From Synergistales bacterium (GTDB taxonomy: Bacteria > Synergistota > Synergistia > Synergistales > Aminiphilaceae): a stretch of DNA of 42,422 nucleotides. Positions 16,949-25,131 of the stretch are shown here, piece after piece. Under the pieces are notes generated by a model that was not told the DNA's origin, ran no database searches, and saw nothing but the letters and a program-made list of their open reading frames with translations. Every line of letters begins with the position of its first letter. The first letter of the stretch is position 1. Location of the stretch: NCBI GenBank assembly GCA_021736445.1, contig JAIPGA010000013.1, positions 1 through 42,422 on the forward strand. Direction: 5' to 3'. The translations under genes and the position numbers were made by a program.

Positions 16949-18235
16949 ATGGATTTTGTGACACTGCTGATTCTCCTCCTCCTGGGCCACGCCGCCTGGA
17001 AGGAGTGGCTCGCCTACCGGAACCACCGGGCGCTCCGGCGGTTCGCCGCGACCCCCGACCCCGATGTGCTCGCCACGTTCCCCGAGGGATACCGCTGGAA
17101 ACGGGAGGTGGCCTACCGCACGGCCCACGGCAGAGCGGGGATGATCGCCGAAATCTGGGAGACGGGGCTCCTGGCGGCCGTGCTGGCCTCGGGGCTTCTC
17201 CAGGCACTGGCCCGGTGGAGCGCCGGGATTGCCGAGGGCCCCTTTCTCCCGGGGCTGCTCTTCGGGGCGCTCTGCGCGCTGGCCGTGGTCGCCGCCGGTC
17301 TCCCCCAGAGGATCTGGACCACCTTTGTGCTGGAGCGGCGCTTCGGGTTCAGCCACGAGAGCCTGGGGCACTTCGCCAGAAACAGCGCCCTGGCCGCCCT
17401 CCTGGCGGCGCTGCTCGGCGGGGGACTGCTGGGGCTGCTCGCCCTTTTCGCCGGCATGGGCCCGCTCTGGCCGCTCTGGGGGTTTCTGGGGACAGAGGCG
17501 GCCACGCTGCTGTTGACGGTGCTCTTCCCGGTGGCGATCCTGCCGCTCTTCTACCGTCTCAGACCCCTGGAAGAGGGCACTCTGAAGGAGGCCATCCGGC
17601 AGCTCTTCGCGGAGACCCCCTTCGCCTCCAGGGGGATCTCGGTGGCCGACGAAAGCACCAGCTCCACCCATCTCAACGGCATGGTCAGCGGTCTGGGGAA
17701 GGCCAAGCGGATCATCCTCTTCGACACGCTGCTGCAGCGGGTCTCCGAGGAGGGCATCGTGGCGGTGGTGGCCCACGAGCTGGGCCACGCCGTCCACGGC
17801 CATATCAGGCAGCGTTTCCTCCTGGCCACAGCCCAGTATGTCCTGCTCTTCGGCGTGGCGGGACTCCTCTGGGACCTCCCCTGGGTCACGGCGGCCGCCC
17901 CGGCCCTCCCGGTGCGTCTGGTGCTGGTCTTCCTCTTTGCGGGCACCCTGATGGAGCTCTTCACCGGCAGCCTGACCATGGGCTTCGCCAGAAGGCAGGA
18001 GTTCCAGGCCGACACCTACGCCGCCCGCAAGGCGGGGCACCGGGCCACCTACGGTGTTCTCTCCAGGCTGGCCAACCACGAGATGAGCTGGATCCCCGAT
18101 GACCCCCTCTACGCCCGGTGGAACAGGGACCACCCGACCCTCCCCGAGCGTCTCCGCCGGCTGGGGACACCGCCGGCAGAACCCGGGGAGGAACAGGATG
18201 GAGAGGAGACCGCGGAGACGGAGGAGGCCGGTTAG
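16949..18235 (+). CDS. M48 family zinc metallopeptidase, Ste24-like
   Basis: A 428-residue membrane metalloprotease. There are several transmembrane segments on both sides of the active site. Zinc site HELGH is at 276-280, and the third ligand lies in RQEFQADTYAARKAG about 85 residues later. The order and N-terminal extension (FVLERRFGFSHESLGHF) are those of the CAAX-protease/Ste24 branch rather than HtpX; bacterial relatives act in membrane-protein quality control. GCGAGG precedes ATG 16949. The C-terminus is a short Glu-rich tail. It converges on the RNase H gene with a 4-base overlap and no terminator. Confidence 0.93.
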   Translation: MDFVTLLILLLLGHAAWKEWLAYRNHRALRRFAATPDPDVLATFPEGYRWKREVAYRTAHGRAGMIAEIWETGLLAAVLASGLLQALARWSAGIAEGPFLPGLLFGALCALAVVAAGLPQRIWTTFVLERRFGFSHESLGHFARNSALAALLAALLGGGLLGLLALFAGMGPLWPLWGFLGTEAATLLLTVLFPVAILPLFYRLRPLEEGTLKEAIRQLFAETPFASRGISVADESTSSTHLNGMVSGLGKAKRIILFDTLLQRVSEEGIVAVVAHELGHAVHGHIRQRFLLATAQYVLLFGVAGLLWDLPWVTAAAPALPVRLVLVFLFAGTLMELFTGSLTMGFARRQEFQADTYAARKAGHRATYGVLSRLANHEMSWIPDDPLYARWNRDHPTLPERLRRLGTPPAEPGEEQDGEETAETEEAG

Positions 18236-18819
18236 GGCCGGCTCTTCGCCTCCTCCAGATGCCTGCAGCTCCCCTCCTTCCGGAAGGCGGGGCAGGTGCA
18301 GGCGGCGTGCCTTCTGTCCACGGCGAAGCGTTCGTCGCCGTCGCTGACCACGAAGATCTCTGCAGCCACCTTGCGGAAAACGAGGGGGGAGGCGGCTTCT
18401 GCGCTGTCTCCCCCCTGCGCATCGGGCCCCCCGTCCATGGCCCTGTTGGCCAGGGCGTCGGCCCGGCTGTTGTCCTTCCGAGGCACCCAGGCAACCCGGG
18501 CTCCGGTGTGCCGGAGCAGGTCCCGCGCCCTGGCGTGCAGGGGCTGGAGCCTCGGCTCCCGCACCTTCCACGTCCCCTGCAGCTGGTTCACCACCAGCCG
18601 GCTGTCGCCGTAGAGGGTGATGCCGCCCTCCGCCCCCCGGCGCTGCAGCTCCTCCAGCAGCAGCAGCACAGCGGCGTACTCCGCTTCGTTGTTGGTCTTC
18701 CTGCCCAGAAACCGCGAGGCCTGCCAGACGGCACGGCCCTGCTCGTCCACGAGCAGGGCCCCCGCTCCGGCGACGCCGGGGTTGCCCCTGGAGCCGCCGT
18801 CGAAATAGCCGCGTATCAT
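18232..18819 (-). CDS. ribonuclease HI fused to a C-terminal SWIM zinc finger
   Basis: 195 residues. The first about 130 are an RNase HI fold with catalytic acidic residues D7 (YFDGGS), E46 (NNEAEYAAV), D72 (YGDSRLVVNQ) and D121 (RADALANRAM); such enzymes cut the RNA strand of RNA-DNA hybrids. After a Gly/Asp spacer, residues 147-195 form a small domain with C174, C176, C185 and H187 in the SWIM pattern CxC...CxH, predicted to bind Zn and nucleic acid or protein. It lacks the basic handle of E. coli RNase HI. ATG at 18819 follows GGGAGGT; the ORF upstream is not conserved. Last gene of a minus-strand run after pcm (19-base gap). Confidence 0.88.
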   Translation of the reverse strand: MIRGYFDGGSRGNPGVAGAGALLVDEQGRAVWQASRFLGRKTNNEAEYAAVLLLLEELQRRGAEGGITLYGDSRLVVNQLQGTWKVREPRLQPLHARARDLLRHTGARVAWVPRKDNSRADALANRAMDGGPDAQGGDSAEAASPLVFRKVAAEIFVVSDGDERFAVDRRHAACTCPAFRKEGSCRHLEEAKSRP

Positions 18820-18838
18820 CCCATACCTCCCGCCTCCA

Positions 18839-19483
18839 TCACTCCTCTTCCACACCAGGCAGAAGGGGCACGAAGCTGCAGTATTCCAGCCGGCTCTCCT
18901 CAAGGGCGTCCCCCTGTTTCACCTTCAGCAGCAGCTGCTCGCCGAAGACCCGCTGCTTCAGGGGCACCACCAGACGCCCGCCGTCGGCAAGCTGGTCGAT
19001 CCAGGCCTCTTCCACGGTCGGCGCGGCCGCCGTCACCACAATCCCGTCGTAGGGGGCCATGGCCGCGTAGCCGCCGCGTGCGTCCCCGGCCACCACCGTG
19101 ACCTGGTAGCCCAGGGCATCGAGCCGCTTCCGGGCCGCATCGGCGAGCACCCGGTACCGTTCCATGGAGACCACCTCGGCGCCGGTTTCGGCCAGCACCG
19201 CCGCCTGATAGCCCGAGCCCGTGCCGATCTCGAAGATCCGCTTGCCCGGGCCGGGCTGGAGCAGCTCGGTCATCCGCGCCACCATATAGGGCTGGGAGAT
19301 GGTCTGTCCGTGTCCGATGGAAAGCGGGCCGTCCTCGTAGGCCGCCCATTCCTTTGAAGGCGGGACGAAGGCGTGACGGGGTACCCGCCCCATGGCTTCA
19401 AGCACCGCCTCGGCGCGAACCCCCCGGGGCCGGAGCTGCCGTTCCACCATCTGACGCGCCTGCTGCCGCCAATCTGTTGCCAC
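18839..19483 (-). CDS. pcm: protein-L-isoaspartate O-methyltransferase
   Basis: 214 residues. A SAM-dependent methyltransferase that starts repair of isoaspartyl residues in ageing proteins. Diagnostic stretches: MGRVPRHAFVPP, DGPLSIGHGQTISQPYMVARM (substrate loop), SAM motif I IFEIGTGSGYQAAVLAE, and GGRLVVPL. Length fits the family. GTG at 19483 is chosen because GGGGGGAG lies four bases upstream and it begins the usual N-terminal helix; the ORF could open 10 codons earlier at a GTG without a site. It is between the secreted protein gene (54-base gap) and RNase H. Confidence 0.95.
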   Translation of the reverse strand: MATDWRQQARQMVERQLRPRGVRAEAVLEAMGRVPRHAFVPPSKEWAAYEDGPLSIGHGQTISQPYMVARMTELLQPGPGKRIFEIGTGSGYQAAVLAETGAEVVSMERYRVLADAARKRLDALGYQVTVVAGDARGGYAAMAPYDGIVVTAAAPTVEEAWIDQLADGGRLVVPLKQRVFGEQLLLKVKQGDALEESRLEYCSFVPLLPGVEEE

Positions 19484-19537
19484 TGTTCTCCCCCCTTCTG
19501 CAGCCGCCGACACAGAGGGGCAACACCGAAAGTGCCG

Positions 19538-20137
19538 CTATGCGCCGGGCATCTCCACCTTCTTGAACCCTTCCGGGATCTCGAAGAGGCTGTCGTCCAG
19601 CGGCTTCTCCCGGATATTGCTCATCTCCGTGGTGAATGTCCCCTCCTCGGTCTCGGCGATAATCTTCAGCGGCGTCTCCAGCTCCTCGGAGATCCAGAGC
19701 GTGCCGGCGTTCCCCTCTGCATTGCTGTAGGTGACGTGGTAGACCTTGCAGAGATAGCCGTGGAGCTTCTCCTCGCCCTGGTACTCCGCCTCGGCGATGT
19801 CGGGGTTGTTGGCCACCAGATCCTCGGCCGATTCCCCGGAAAAGCGCGGCGACTCCGGCGCCTGCTCCCCCATGGCCGAGAGATCCATGTACATCTTCCG
19901 TTCGTGGAGAACCACAAAGGTGCCGCCCGTCTGCTCGTCGATGATGATGCTCTGTTTCTGCCCCCCCATGGCGAGGTCCTGCCGGAACCGGTCGCCCTTC
20001 ACATAGACCGTGGCGTTCCGCTCCCCCTGGGGTCCGGAGATCACCATATCCGCCGTGTACTCCGCCGCCATCCCCGCCAGGGGCGAAAGCAGCACCAGAG
20101 CGCACAGCACTACGCCCATTACCAGAATCCGTTTCAT
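19538..20137 (-). CDS. secreted protein, DUF4412/LolA-like
   Basis: 199 residues with a cleavable signal peptide (MKRILVMGVVLCALVLLSP...AGMAA, cut near residue 25). The mature part is a beta-rich fold: EYTADMVISGPQGERNATVYVKGDRFRQDL, then IIIDEQTGGTFVVLHERKMYMDLS, and TLWISEELETPLKIIAE. These are features shared by DUF4412 and outer-membrane lipoprotein-sorting-like proteins, which bind hydrophobic ligands. Function unknown beyond periplasmic location. Strong AGGAGG precedes GTG 20140/ATG 20137; ATG is used. It heads the three-gene run with pcm and RNase H. Confidence 0.8.
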   Translation of the reverse strand: MKRILVMGVVLCALVLLSPLAGMAAEYTADMVISGPQGERNATVYVKGDRFRQDLAMGGQKQSIIIDEQTGGTFVVLHERKMYMDLSAMGEQAPESPRFSGESAEDLVANNPDIAEAEYQGEEKLHGYLCKVYHVTYSNAEGNAGTLWISEELETPLKIIAETEEGTFTTEMSNIREKPLDDSLFEIPEGFKKVEMPGA

Positions 20138-20187
20138 CACGTAGATCCTCCTCTCGTCGGTTCGCGTAACGCTCTCCTGCCGGAGCT

Positions 20188-20193
20188 ATTGTA
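20188..20193 (-). promoter_or_regulatory. -10 element of the minus-strand run (TACAAT)
   Basis: TACAAT on the minus strand with a weak TTTCCG about 18 bases upstream. The transcript would start near 20181, 44 bases before the gene. The rest of the 20141-20364 region shows nothing further. Confidence 0.35.
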
Positions 20194-20364
20194 CCTGCTG
20201 CCGGGCCTCGACGGAAAGGCCCTCCGCGCCTCATCGGCGACACCGCCCCGCGGCACGCTATTGCCTCCCCACCCCGCATGGTTTAAAATTTTTTCAGGAT
20301 ACCTTCTCGTTGCTGTACCGGGAAGACGCATCGGGCCAAACAGCCCGCTCTGGGAGGGACAACG

Positions 20365-21534
20365 ATGAAGCGGAGCAGTGCCGTACTTGTGGCGGCGGCA
20401 GCAGCATTCCTTTTGGCCCTGGTTCTCTGGCTCGGCGCCGACAGACAGCCGATCCGGATCGGTTTCGCCGGCACCCTTACCGGGGATCTCTCCGACCTCG
20501 GCGTACAGGGGCGGAACGGGGCGATCCTGGCCGTGGAGGAGATCAACGACCGGGGCGGCGTGAACGGGCGCAGACTCGAACTCATCGCAAAGGACGACGG
20601 CGGCGATCCCCGGCAGGCGAAAGCGGTGGACCGGCAGCTGATCGAAGCAGACGTGACGGCCATCGTCGGCCACATGACCTCCAGCCTCACCATCGCCGCC
20701 CTGCCTGTAACGGAAGCGGCCGGGACGGTGCTCTTCAGCCCCACCACATCCACCCCGAAGCTCTCCGGCAAAGAGGACCTCTTCTTCCGCCTCAATCCCG
20801 CTTCGGACACGGAGGCGCGGGCGCTGGCCCACTACGCCCGCCGGACCAGGGAGCTCGACAGCGTGGGCATCCTCTGGGACAGCGACAACCAGGCCTACGC
20901 CGAGCCCTTTACGGAGGCCTTCCGCTCCCAGTTCGAGGAGGAAGGCGGTGCCGTTCCCGCAGTCTGCCGCTACAGCTCCTCCTCGCCGACGGAATGGAAC
21001 GAGCAGCTCCACCGCATCCGGCAGTCGGACGCACAGGGGATCCTGCTGGTCAGCTCGGCCAGGGATACCGCCACCTTCGTCCAGCAGCTGCGAAAGGAGA
21101 ACAGGGACTGGGCGCTCCTTTCGAGCGGGTGGGCGGCCACCGGCGCGCTGCACCAATACTGCGGCAGCCCCTGCCGGGGCGTCCTGTTCGCGGGCAGCTT
21201 CGTCACCGGAGAACCCCCGGAGGCGATGCGGGACTTCCGGCGGCGCTACCGGGAACGCTTCGGCGCCTCGGCGTCCTTCGCTGCCGAGCTGGCCTACGAC
21301 ACCATCCGCATCCTGGCCCAGGCACTGCAGCAGACAGAGGGCAGGACCGGGAACCTCCCGGAGGCGCTCGTCGCCATTGACGGCTTTCCCGGCCTCTCCG
21401 GACCGATCTCGCTGGACCGCTACGGCGACGTCTCCTCTCCCGTCACCATCATGGAGCTTCGGGACGAACGCTTTGAACCCATCGCCACGGTCGAACCGGA
21501 GGAGTTGCGGCTCCCCGGAACCGCCGTTCGATAA
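20365..21534 (+). CDS. ABC-type branched-chain amino acid substrate-binding protein (orphan)
   Basis: A 389-residue type I periplasmic-binding protein of the Leu/Ile/Val family. After a hydrophobic segment (about 7-24) the mature part begins IRIGFAGTLTGDLSDLGVQGRNGAILAVEEINDRGGVNGR, the hallmark N-lobe, with TAIVGHMTSSLTIAALPV and VGILWDSDNQAYAEPF following. No lipobox Cys is present and there is no obvious Ala-x-Ala site, so the N-terminus may stay as a membrane anchor. No permease or ATPase genes adjoin it. It may feed a distant transporter or be the sensor of a signalling protein. GGGAGG precedes ATG 20365. Confidence 0.9.
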   Translation: MKRSSAVLVAAAAAFLLALVLWLGADRQPIRIGFAGTLTGDLSDLGVQGRNGAILAVEEINDRGGVNGRRLELIAKDDGGDPRQAKAVDRQLIEADVTAIVGHMTSSLTIAALPVTEAAGTVLFSPTTSTPKLSGKEDLFFRLNPASDTEARALAHYARRTRELDSVGILWDSDNQAYAEPFTEAFRSQFEEEGGAVPAVCRYSSSSPTEWNEQLHRIRQSDAQGILLVSSARDTATFVQQLRKENRDWALLSSGWAATGALHQYCGSPCRGVLFAGSFVTGEPPEAMRDFRRRYRERFGASASFAAELAYDTIRILAQALQQTEGRTGNLPEALVAIDGFPGLSGPISLDRYGDVSSPVTIMELRDERFEPIATVEPEELRLPGTAVR

Positions 21535-21593
21535 AACGTCGAGGCTGACGCATCGTTCGCACCGTCGTCCTCAGCGCCCCATCCATCCGAACA

Positions 21594-21615
21594 CCGGGCG
21601 CGCCGGCGCGCCCGG
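21594..21615 (+). terminator. 22-bp GC palindrome after the binding-protein gene
   Basis: CCGGGCGCG-CCGG-CGCGCCCGG, perfect, 60 bases after the stop, without a T-run. It could reduce read-through into the Sel1 gene. Confidence 0.4.
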
Positions 21616-21705
21616 CACCGTCGAGGGAGAGGAGCATGCCGTGATGGAACAGTGGAGATGGAGACCCCGGCATTCCGCAGAACCCCGGGAGGTGAACGGC
21701 ACGCC

Positions 21706-22551
21706 ATGAACACCCGCAAGCTCTCCGACCTCAGCCCCGAGGAGATCCGCAGACAGGCGGAACAGGGGAATACCGAGGCCATGCGGCTTCTGGGAGCCAT
21801 GTATGCCTTCGGCATGCGCATCGAACAGGACGACAGCCAGGCCATCCACTGGTACAGCGAAGCGGCGCGCCAGGGGGATCTCCCAAGCCAGTGCTTTCTC
21901 GCCTCCCGGTACACCTACGGCATGGGTGTGGAAAAGGACAGGGACCAGGCCTTCTCCTATTTCAAGGAGGCCGCGGGCCAGGGGCACCCCTGGGCGCAGC
22001 ACGAGCTCGCCAGGATACATATGGAGGAGCCCGCCTACTACAATCCGCAGGAGGCCTCGCGATTGTTGAAAGCGGCAGCCGAACAGGGGAATCCCGCAAG
22101 CCAGAACGCCCTGGGGGAGCTGCGCGAACAGGCCGACGACAGCCGGCAGGCTGTCTACTGGTGGCAACAGTCGGCAACCTCGGGCAACCCCGACGCCCAG
22201 TACCATCTGGGCAGGGCCTTCCAGTCCGGAGCGGGCGTCCACCAAGACACCGCCAAGGCCGTCTACTGGTACTGGAAGGCCGTAGCGGGCGGCGGCCATC
22301 CGCTGGCCGAATACGAACTGGGGCTCATGTACTACCACGGCGAAGGCATCGAGCCGGACCACCAGCAAGCCCTGGAACTGCTGCGACGCAGTGCGGCCCA
22401 GGACATCCCCGAAGCGCAGTATCTGGTTGGCCTCTTCTACACCGAACAGGTGCCGGACACCCCGGTGGATCTCGACGAGGCCCGGATGTGGCTCCAGCGT
22501 GCCGCTGACAGGGGGGACAGGGAGGCCCGGGAGGAGCTGGCCAAGCTCTAG
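21706..22551 (+). CDS. Sel1-repeat (TPR-like) protein
   Basis: 281 residues made almost wholly of about seven Sel1-like repeats of around 36 residues (for example EAMRLLGAMYAFGMRIEQDDSQAIHWYSEAARQG split over residues 18-51, then PSQCFLASRYTYGMGVEKD and AEYELGLMYYHGEGIEPD). Such repeats form a protein-binding superhelix. There is no signal peptide, so it is probably a cytoplasmic adaptor. ATG at 21706 has GGGAGGTG about ten bases upstream. Neighbours give no functional clue. Note Trp/Tyr-rich repeat 5 (VYWYWKAVAGGG). Confidence 0.9.
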   Translation: MNTRKLSDLSPEEIRRQAEQGNTEAMRLLGAMYAFGMRIEQDDSQAIHWYSEAARQGDLPSQCFLASRYTYGMGVEKDRDQAFSYFKEAAGQGHPWAQHELARIHMEEPAYYNPQEASRLLKAAAEQGNPASQNALGELREQADDSRQAVYWWQQSATSGNPDAQYHLGRAFQSGAGVHQDTAKAVYWYWKAVAGGGHPLAEYELGLMYYHGEGIEPDHQQALELLRRSAAQDIPEAQYLVGLFYTEQVPDTPVDLDEARMWLQRAADRGDREAREELAKL

Positions 22552-22662
22552 CGTCTGCAGCCGGCAGCGCAGCCCTGCCGCCCTCCCGGATGCAGGTCCC
22601 GAAAGGATGCAGGCGGATGGAGGACAGACCGGCCGACACATATCCCGTAATCCCCAACACTT

Positions 22663-22671
22663 TGGTACAAT
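22663..22671 (+). promoter_or_regulatory. extended -10 promoter of the DUF4139 gene
   Basis: TGGTACAAT (TGn plus TACAAT) 48 bases before the start codon; no good -35. Confidence 0.5.
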
Positions 22672-22718
22672 AGGTGCGCAGCATAACCAAACAACTGTAC
22701 AGACAAGGATGTGATTTC

Positions 22719-24209
22719 ATGCGGAAGATTCTGTTACCCATCGGGGCGATGCTCCTGGCGATGCTGCTGATCCTGCCGGCCTCGGCCGCACCGCGGGTGG
22801 TCGCCGCCGATCTCTATCCCCGGGGGATGCTGGTGGTCTTCGAAACGGCCACGGGGGCCGGCGGGGGAAGCATGCAGCTGCCCGGCGCCTTCGACGCATC
22901 CCGCATCTGGTGTGTGGGCACCGACGTGGCCCTCCATTCGACCTCGGTGCGGCGGGTACCGCTCTCCCGGGACCTCCCCGGCAAACTGGGCGAGATGGAA
23001 GCGGAGATCGAGGTGAAACAGGAGCGTATCGCGGAGATCGATGGGCTGATGAAACACGCCAGGCAGTTCTTCGGCGGCTCCAGGGAGGGCATGGAGATCC
23101 GGACGGATCTGCAGGCCTACCTGGATGCCTCGGAAGAGATGGGCCGGGAGCTCTTCCTCCTCTCCGACCAAAAGGAGAAACTGGAAGCCAGAATCCAGGC
23201 GCTGCGGGCCTATCTCCGCGACCACGCCCCCGCCTCCCCCAGCGAGGCGGTGGAGGTCGCCTGGGAGACCGCCGAAAGCGGACATATCCGGGTCTATGCC
23301 TGGTCTGACCATGCCCGCTGGGAACCGCGGTACCATCTGGACCTGCAGCCGGAACCCGGCACGGTCCGGATCGCCCTGAAAGGGAAAGCCCGGCAGCGTA
23401 CGGGGCTGGACCTCACCGGCAGGCCGGTGACCTTCCACACCCAGCTCCCGGGACACGACGTCCGGCTCCGCTCCGTCCCGCCGCTGAAGGTCTCGGAGAA
23501 GCAGGAGGCCAAGTTCCTCATGCGCAACATCCTGCGGAAGGACGAGGTGGGCGCTCCCGCACCGGAACAGCCCCGGGAGCCCGTCAAGGCGGAGCGGAGG
23601 GAGTCCGTGGCCGGCGTGTCCTTCACCGCGGAGACCGTCCTTCCCGGCGACAACACCGAACAGGTGGTCACCCTGGAGAGCCACACCGCGGAGGCCAAAA
23701 CCTACATCGCCCTGCGTCCCTTCCGGCAGAAGCGGGGGATCATCGTCGGCGAGATCGACGAGCTGCCCATGCCGCTCTTTCCCGCCACGGCCCAGCTTTT
23801 CGTGGACGGAGCGCCCTCCGGCGAAAGCAGGATCGACGCCCATCCCAGGGGGACCACGGCGGCACTCCCCTTCGGCTGGACCGATCAGGTCCGGGCCGAA
23901 CGGATCGACAAGGTGGGCACCAAGGGGGAGAGCTTCTTCGGCACCAAGGGCCTGATCAAGGAGGCCTACACGCTGAAGGTCTCAAACGGCATGCCCCGGA
24001 CTGTGGATATCCGGCTCAGCGACCGGATTCCGGTGAGCACCAACGAAAAGATCGAGGTCGAGGATGTCTCGATCGGCGTGAGCCCCACGGAGCGCGAGGA
24101 AGGGGTCCTCACCTGGCGCCGCAGTCTTGCTTCGGGCGAGACCTTCGAGGTGGAGATCCGCTATACCATCAAGCACCCCGAGGACATGGAGATCCTCAAA
24201 AGCGACTGA
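22719..24209 (+). CDS. DUF4139 domain protein, exported
   Basis: 496 residues with a signal peptide ending ASA (about residue 24). An N-terminal small domain is followed by a coiled coil (about 88-185, KLGEMEAEIEVKQERIAEIDG onward), and then a beta-rich DUF4139-type domain: IRVYAWSDHARWEPRYHLDL, later EAYTLKVSNGMPRTVDIRLSDRIPVSTNEKI split across 410-440, and FEVEIRYTIKHPED near the end. This is the layout of the MuiA/mucoidy-inhibitor A family, whose biochemical role is unknown. The start ATG is preceded by AAGGAT. Monocistronic between its own promoter and the hairpin at 24241. Confidence 0.82.
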   Translation: MRKILLPIGAMLLAMLLILPASAAPRVVAADLYPRGMLVVFETATGAGGGSMQLPGAFDASRIWCVGTDVALHSTSVRRVPLSRDLPGKLGEMEAEIEVKQERIAEIDGLMKHARQFFGGSREGMEIRTDLQAYLDASEEMGRELFLLSDQKEKLEARIQALRAYLRDHAPASPSEAVEVAWETAESGHIRVYAWSDHARWEPRYHLDLQPEPGTVRIALKGKARQRTGLDLTGRPVTFHTQLPGHDVRLRSVPPLKVSEKQEAKFLMRNILRKDEVGAPAPEQPREPVKAERRESVAGVSFTAETVLPGDNTEQVVTLESHTAEAKTYIALRPFRQKRGIIVGEIDELPMPLFPATAQLFVDGAPSGESRIDAHPRGTTAALPFGWTDQVRAERIDKVGTKGESFFGTKGLIKEAYTLKVSNGMPRTVDIRLSDRIPVSTNEKIEVEDVSIGVSPTEREEGVLTWRRSLASGETFEVEIRYTIKHPEDMEILKSD

Positions 24210-24240
24210 CCTCCGCCTCCCACACGATGGCAGCAGCGCG

Positions 24241-24272
24241 GCAGCGCCCGGGGCGACGCTCCCGGGCGCTGC
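24241..24272 (+). terminator. hairpin after the DUF4139 gene
   Basis: GCAGCGCCCGGG, 8-base loop, CCCGGGCGCTGC: a perfect 12-bp stem 32 bases after the stop, no T-run. Confidence 0.6.
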
Positions 24273-24369
24273 GTGATCACTGGAGGCGCCGATGGTTTGG
24301 CGAGCAGACATGCGAAGGATCACCAGACAGTCGTAACCAGTACAATTGTTTCAATTTTGTAACAGCCCC

Positions 24370-24397
24370 TTGCCTTCCGGCGGAAAGTGTGTATACT
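24370..24397 (+). promoter_or_regulatory. intergenic plus-strand promoter without a following gene
   Basis: TTGCCT (24370-24375), 16-base spacer, TATACT (24392-24397). No plus-strand gene lies downstream; the next gene is on the minus strand. Confidence 0.45.
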
Positions 24398-24403
24398 ATT
24401 CTC

Positions 24404-24500
24404 TCAAGCACCCATCCACTTCGTCCTCCTGCTCCGCTATTGCAACCGCCAAGCGACACACCATCCCATCCCTGAGGCCCCCGGAATTCCGGGGGCCTCA
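24404..24500 (+). ncRNA. candidate small RNA in the 24273-24605 gap
   Basis: A transcript from the promoter at 24370-24397 would run about 97 bases to a 28-base perfect palindrome (TGAGGCCCCCGGAA and complement, 24473-24500). No start codon with a ribosome site is seen in it. The hairpin lacks a T-run, and could equally be the terminator of the convergent minus-strand GNAT gene. The remaining 24273-24369 shows no other feature. Confidence 0.3.
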
Positions 24501-24605
24501 ACGTATGTCGGCATGCCGCCGGAAGGGCGGCCGGGCCTCGACAGCAGAAGACCCCGGGGCCGGCAGCCTCCGGGGCTCCTTCGGGACGCAAAAAACCTTT
24601 CGACA

Positions 24606-25118
24606 TTACAGCTCCAGATCGTAGCGCTCCTCCACGATATGCCTGCCCCAGTGCTCGTGCTCGATCACATCGGTCCGCCGGAAGCCGTAGCGCCGATAGA
24701 TATGGATCGCCGCATCCAGCTCCCGCACCGTCCAGAGGAAGATCCTCCCGTAGCCCTCCTGCCGGCAGAAACACACCGATTCCCCGATAAGGTGCTTCCC
24801 CAGCCCCCGTCCGCGTACCTTGGGGTGGAGGAGAAACCACCGCAGCTGCGCCGCGCCGTCGCCGCCATCCACGATGGCCACGGACCCCCGGACGCCCTGG
24901 TCGGTGGCCACGATCCAGATCCGGTCGCACCGGTTCCGGTTCAGCACAAAGTGGGCCATCGGCTCGGCCACGTAGGGCTCGAAGGTGGCGTCGAAACCGT
25001 ATTCCTCGGCGTAGAGCACGCCGTGGAGCCACACCACCGCCCCCAGATCGCCCGGTTCGATGGTGGTGCGGATGGTGACGCCGCCGAAGGCCGCCGTTCC
25101 GTTCCCGTTCCCCGCCAT
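24606..25118 (-). CDS. GNAT family N-acetyltransferase
   Basis: 170 residues with the GCN5-type acetyl-CoA fold. The core is LRWFLLHPKVRGRGLGKHLIGESV (pyrophosphate-binding RGRGLG), then ELDAAIHIYRRYGFRRTDV, and the last strand VEERYDLEL. This version, with WLHGVLYAEEYGFDATFEPYVAEPMAHF near the N-terminus, resembles the GNAT half of MarR-GNAT fusions, but no helix-turn-helix is present. Substrate unknown. ATG at 25118 follows GGGAGGT; longer readings into the upstream gene are artefacts. It is 13 bases downstream of the PhzF gene, thus likely co-transcribed. Confidence 0.9.
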   Translation of the reverse strand: MAGNGNGTAAFGGVTIRTTIEPGDLGAVVWLHGVLYAEEYGFDATFEPYVAEPMAHFVLNRNRCDRIWIVATDQGVRGSVAIVDGGDGAAQLRWFLLHPKVRGRGLGKHLIGESVCFCRQEGYGRIFLWTVRELDAAIHIYRRYGFRRTDVIEHEHWGRHIVEERYDLEL

Positions 25119-25131
25119 GGCGCCCACCTCC

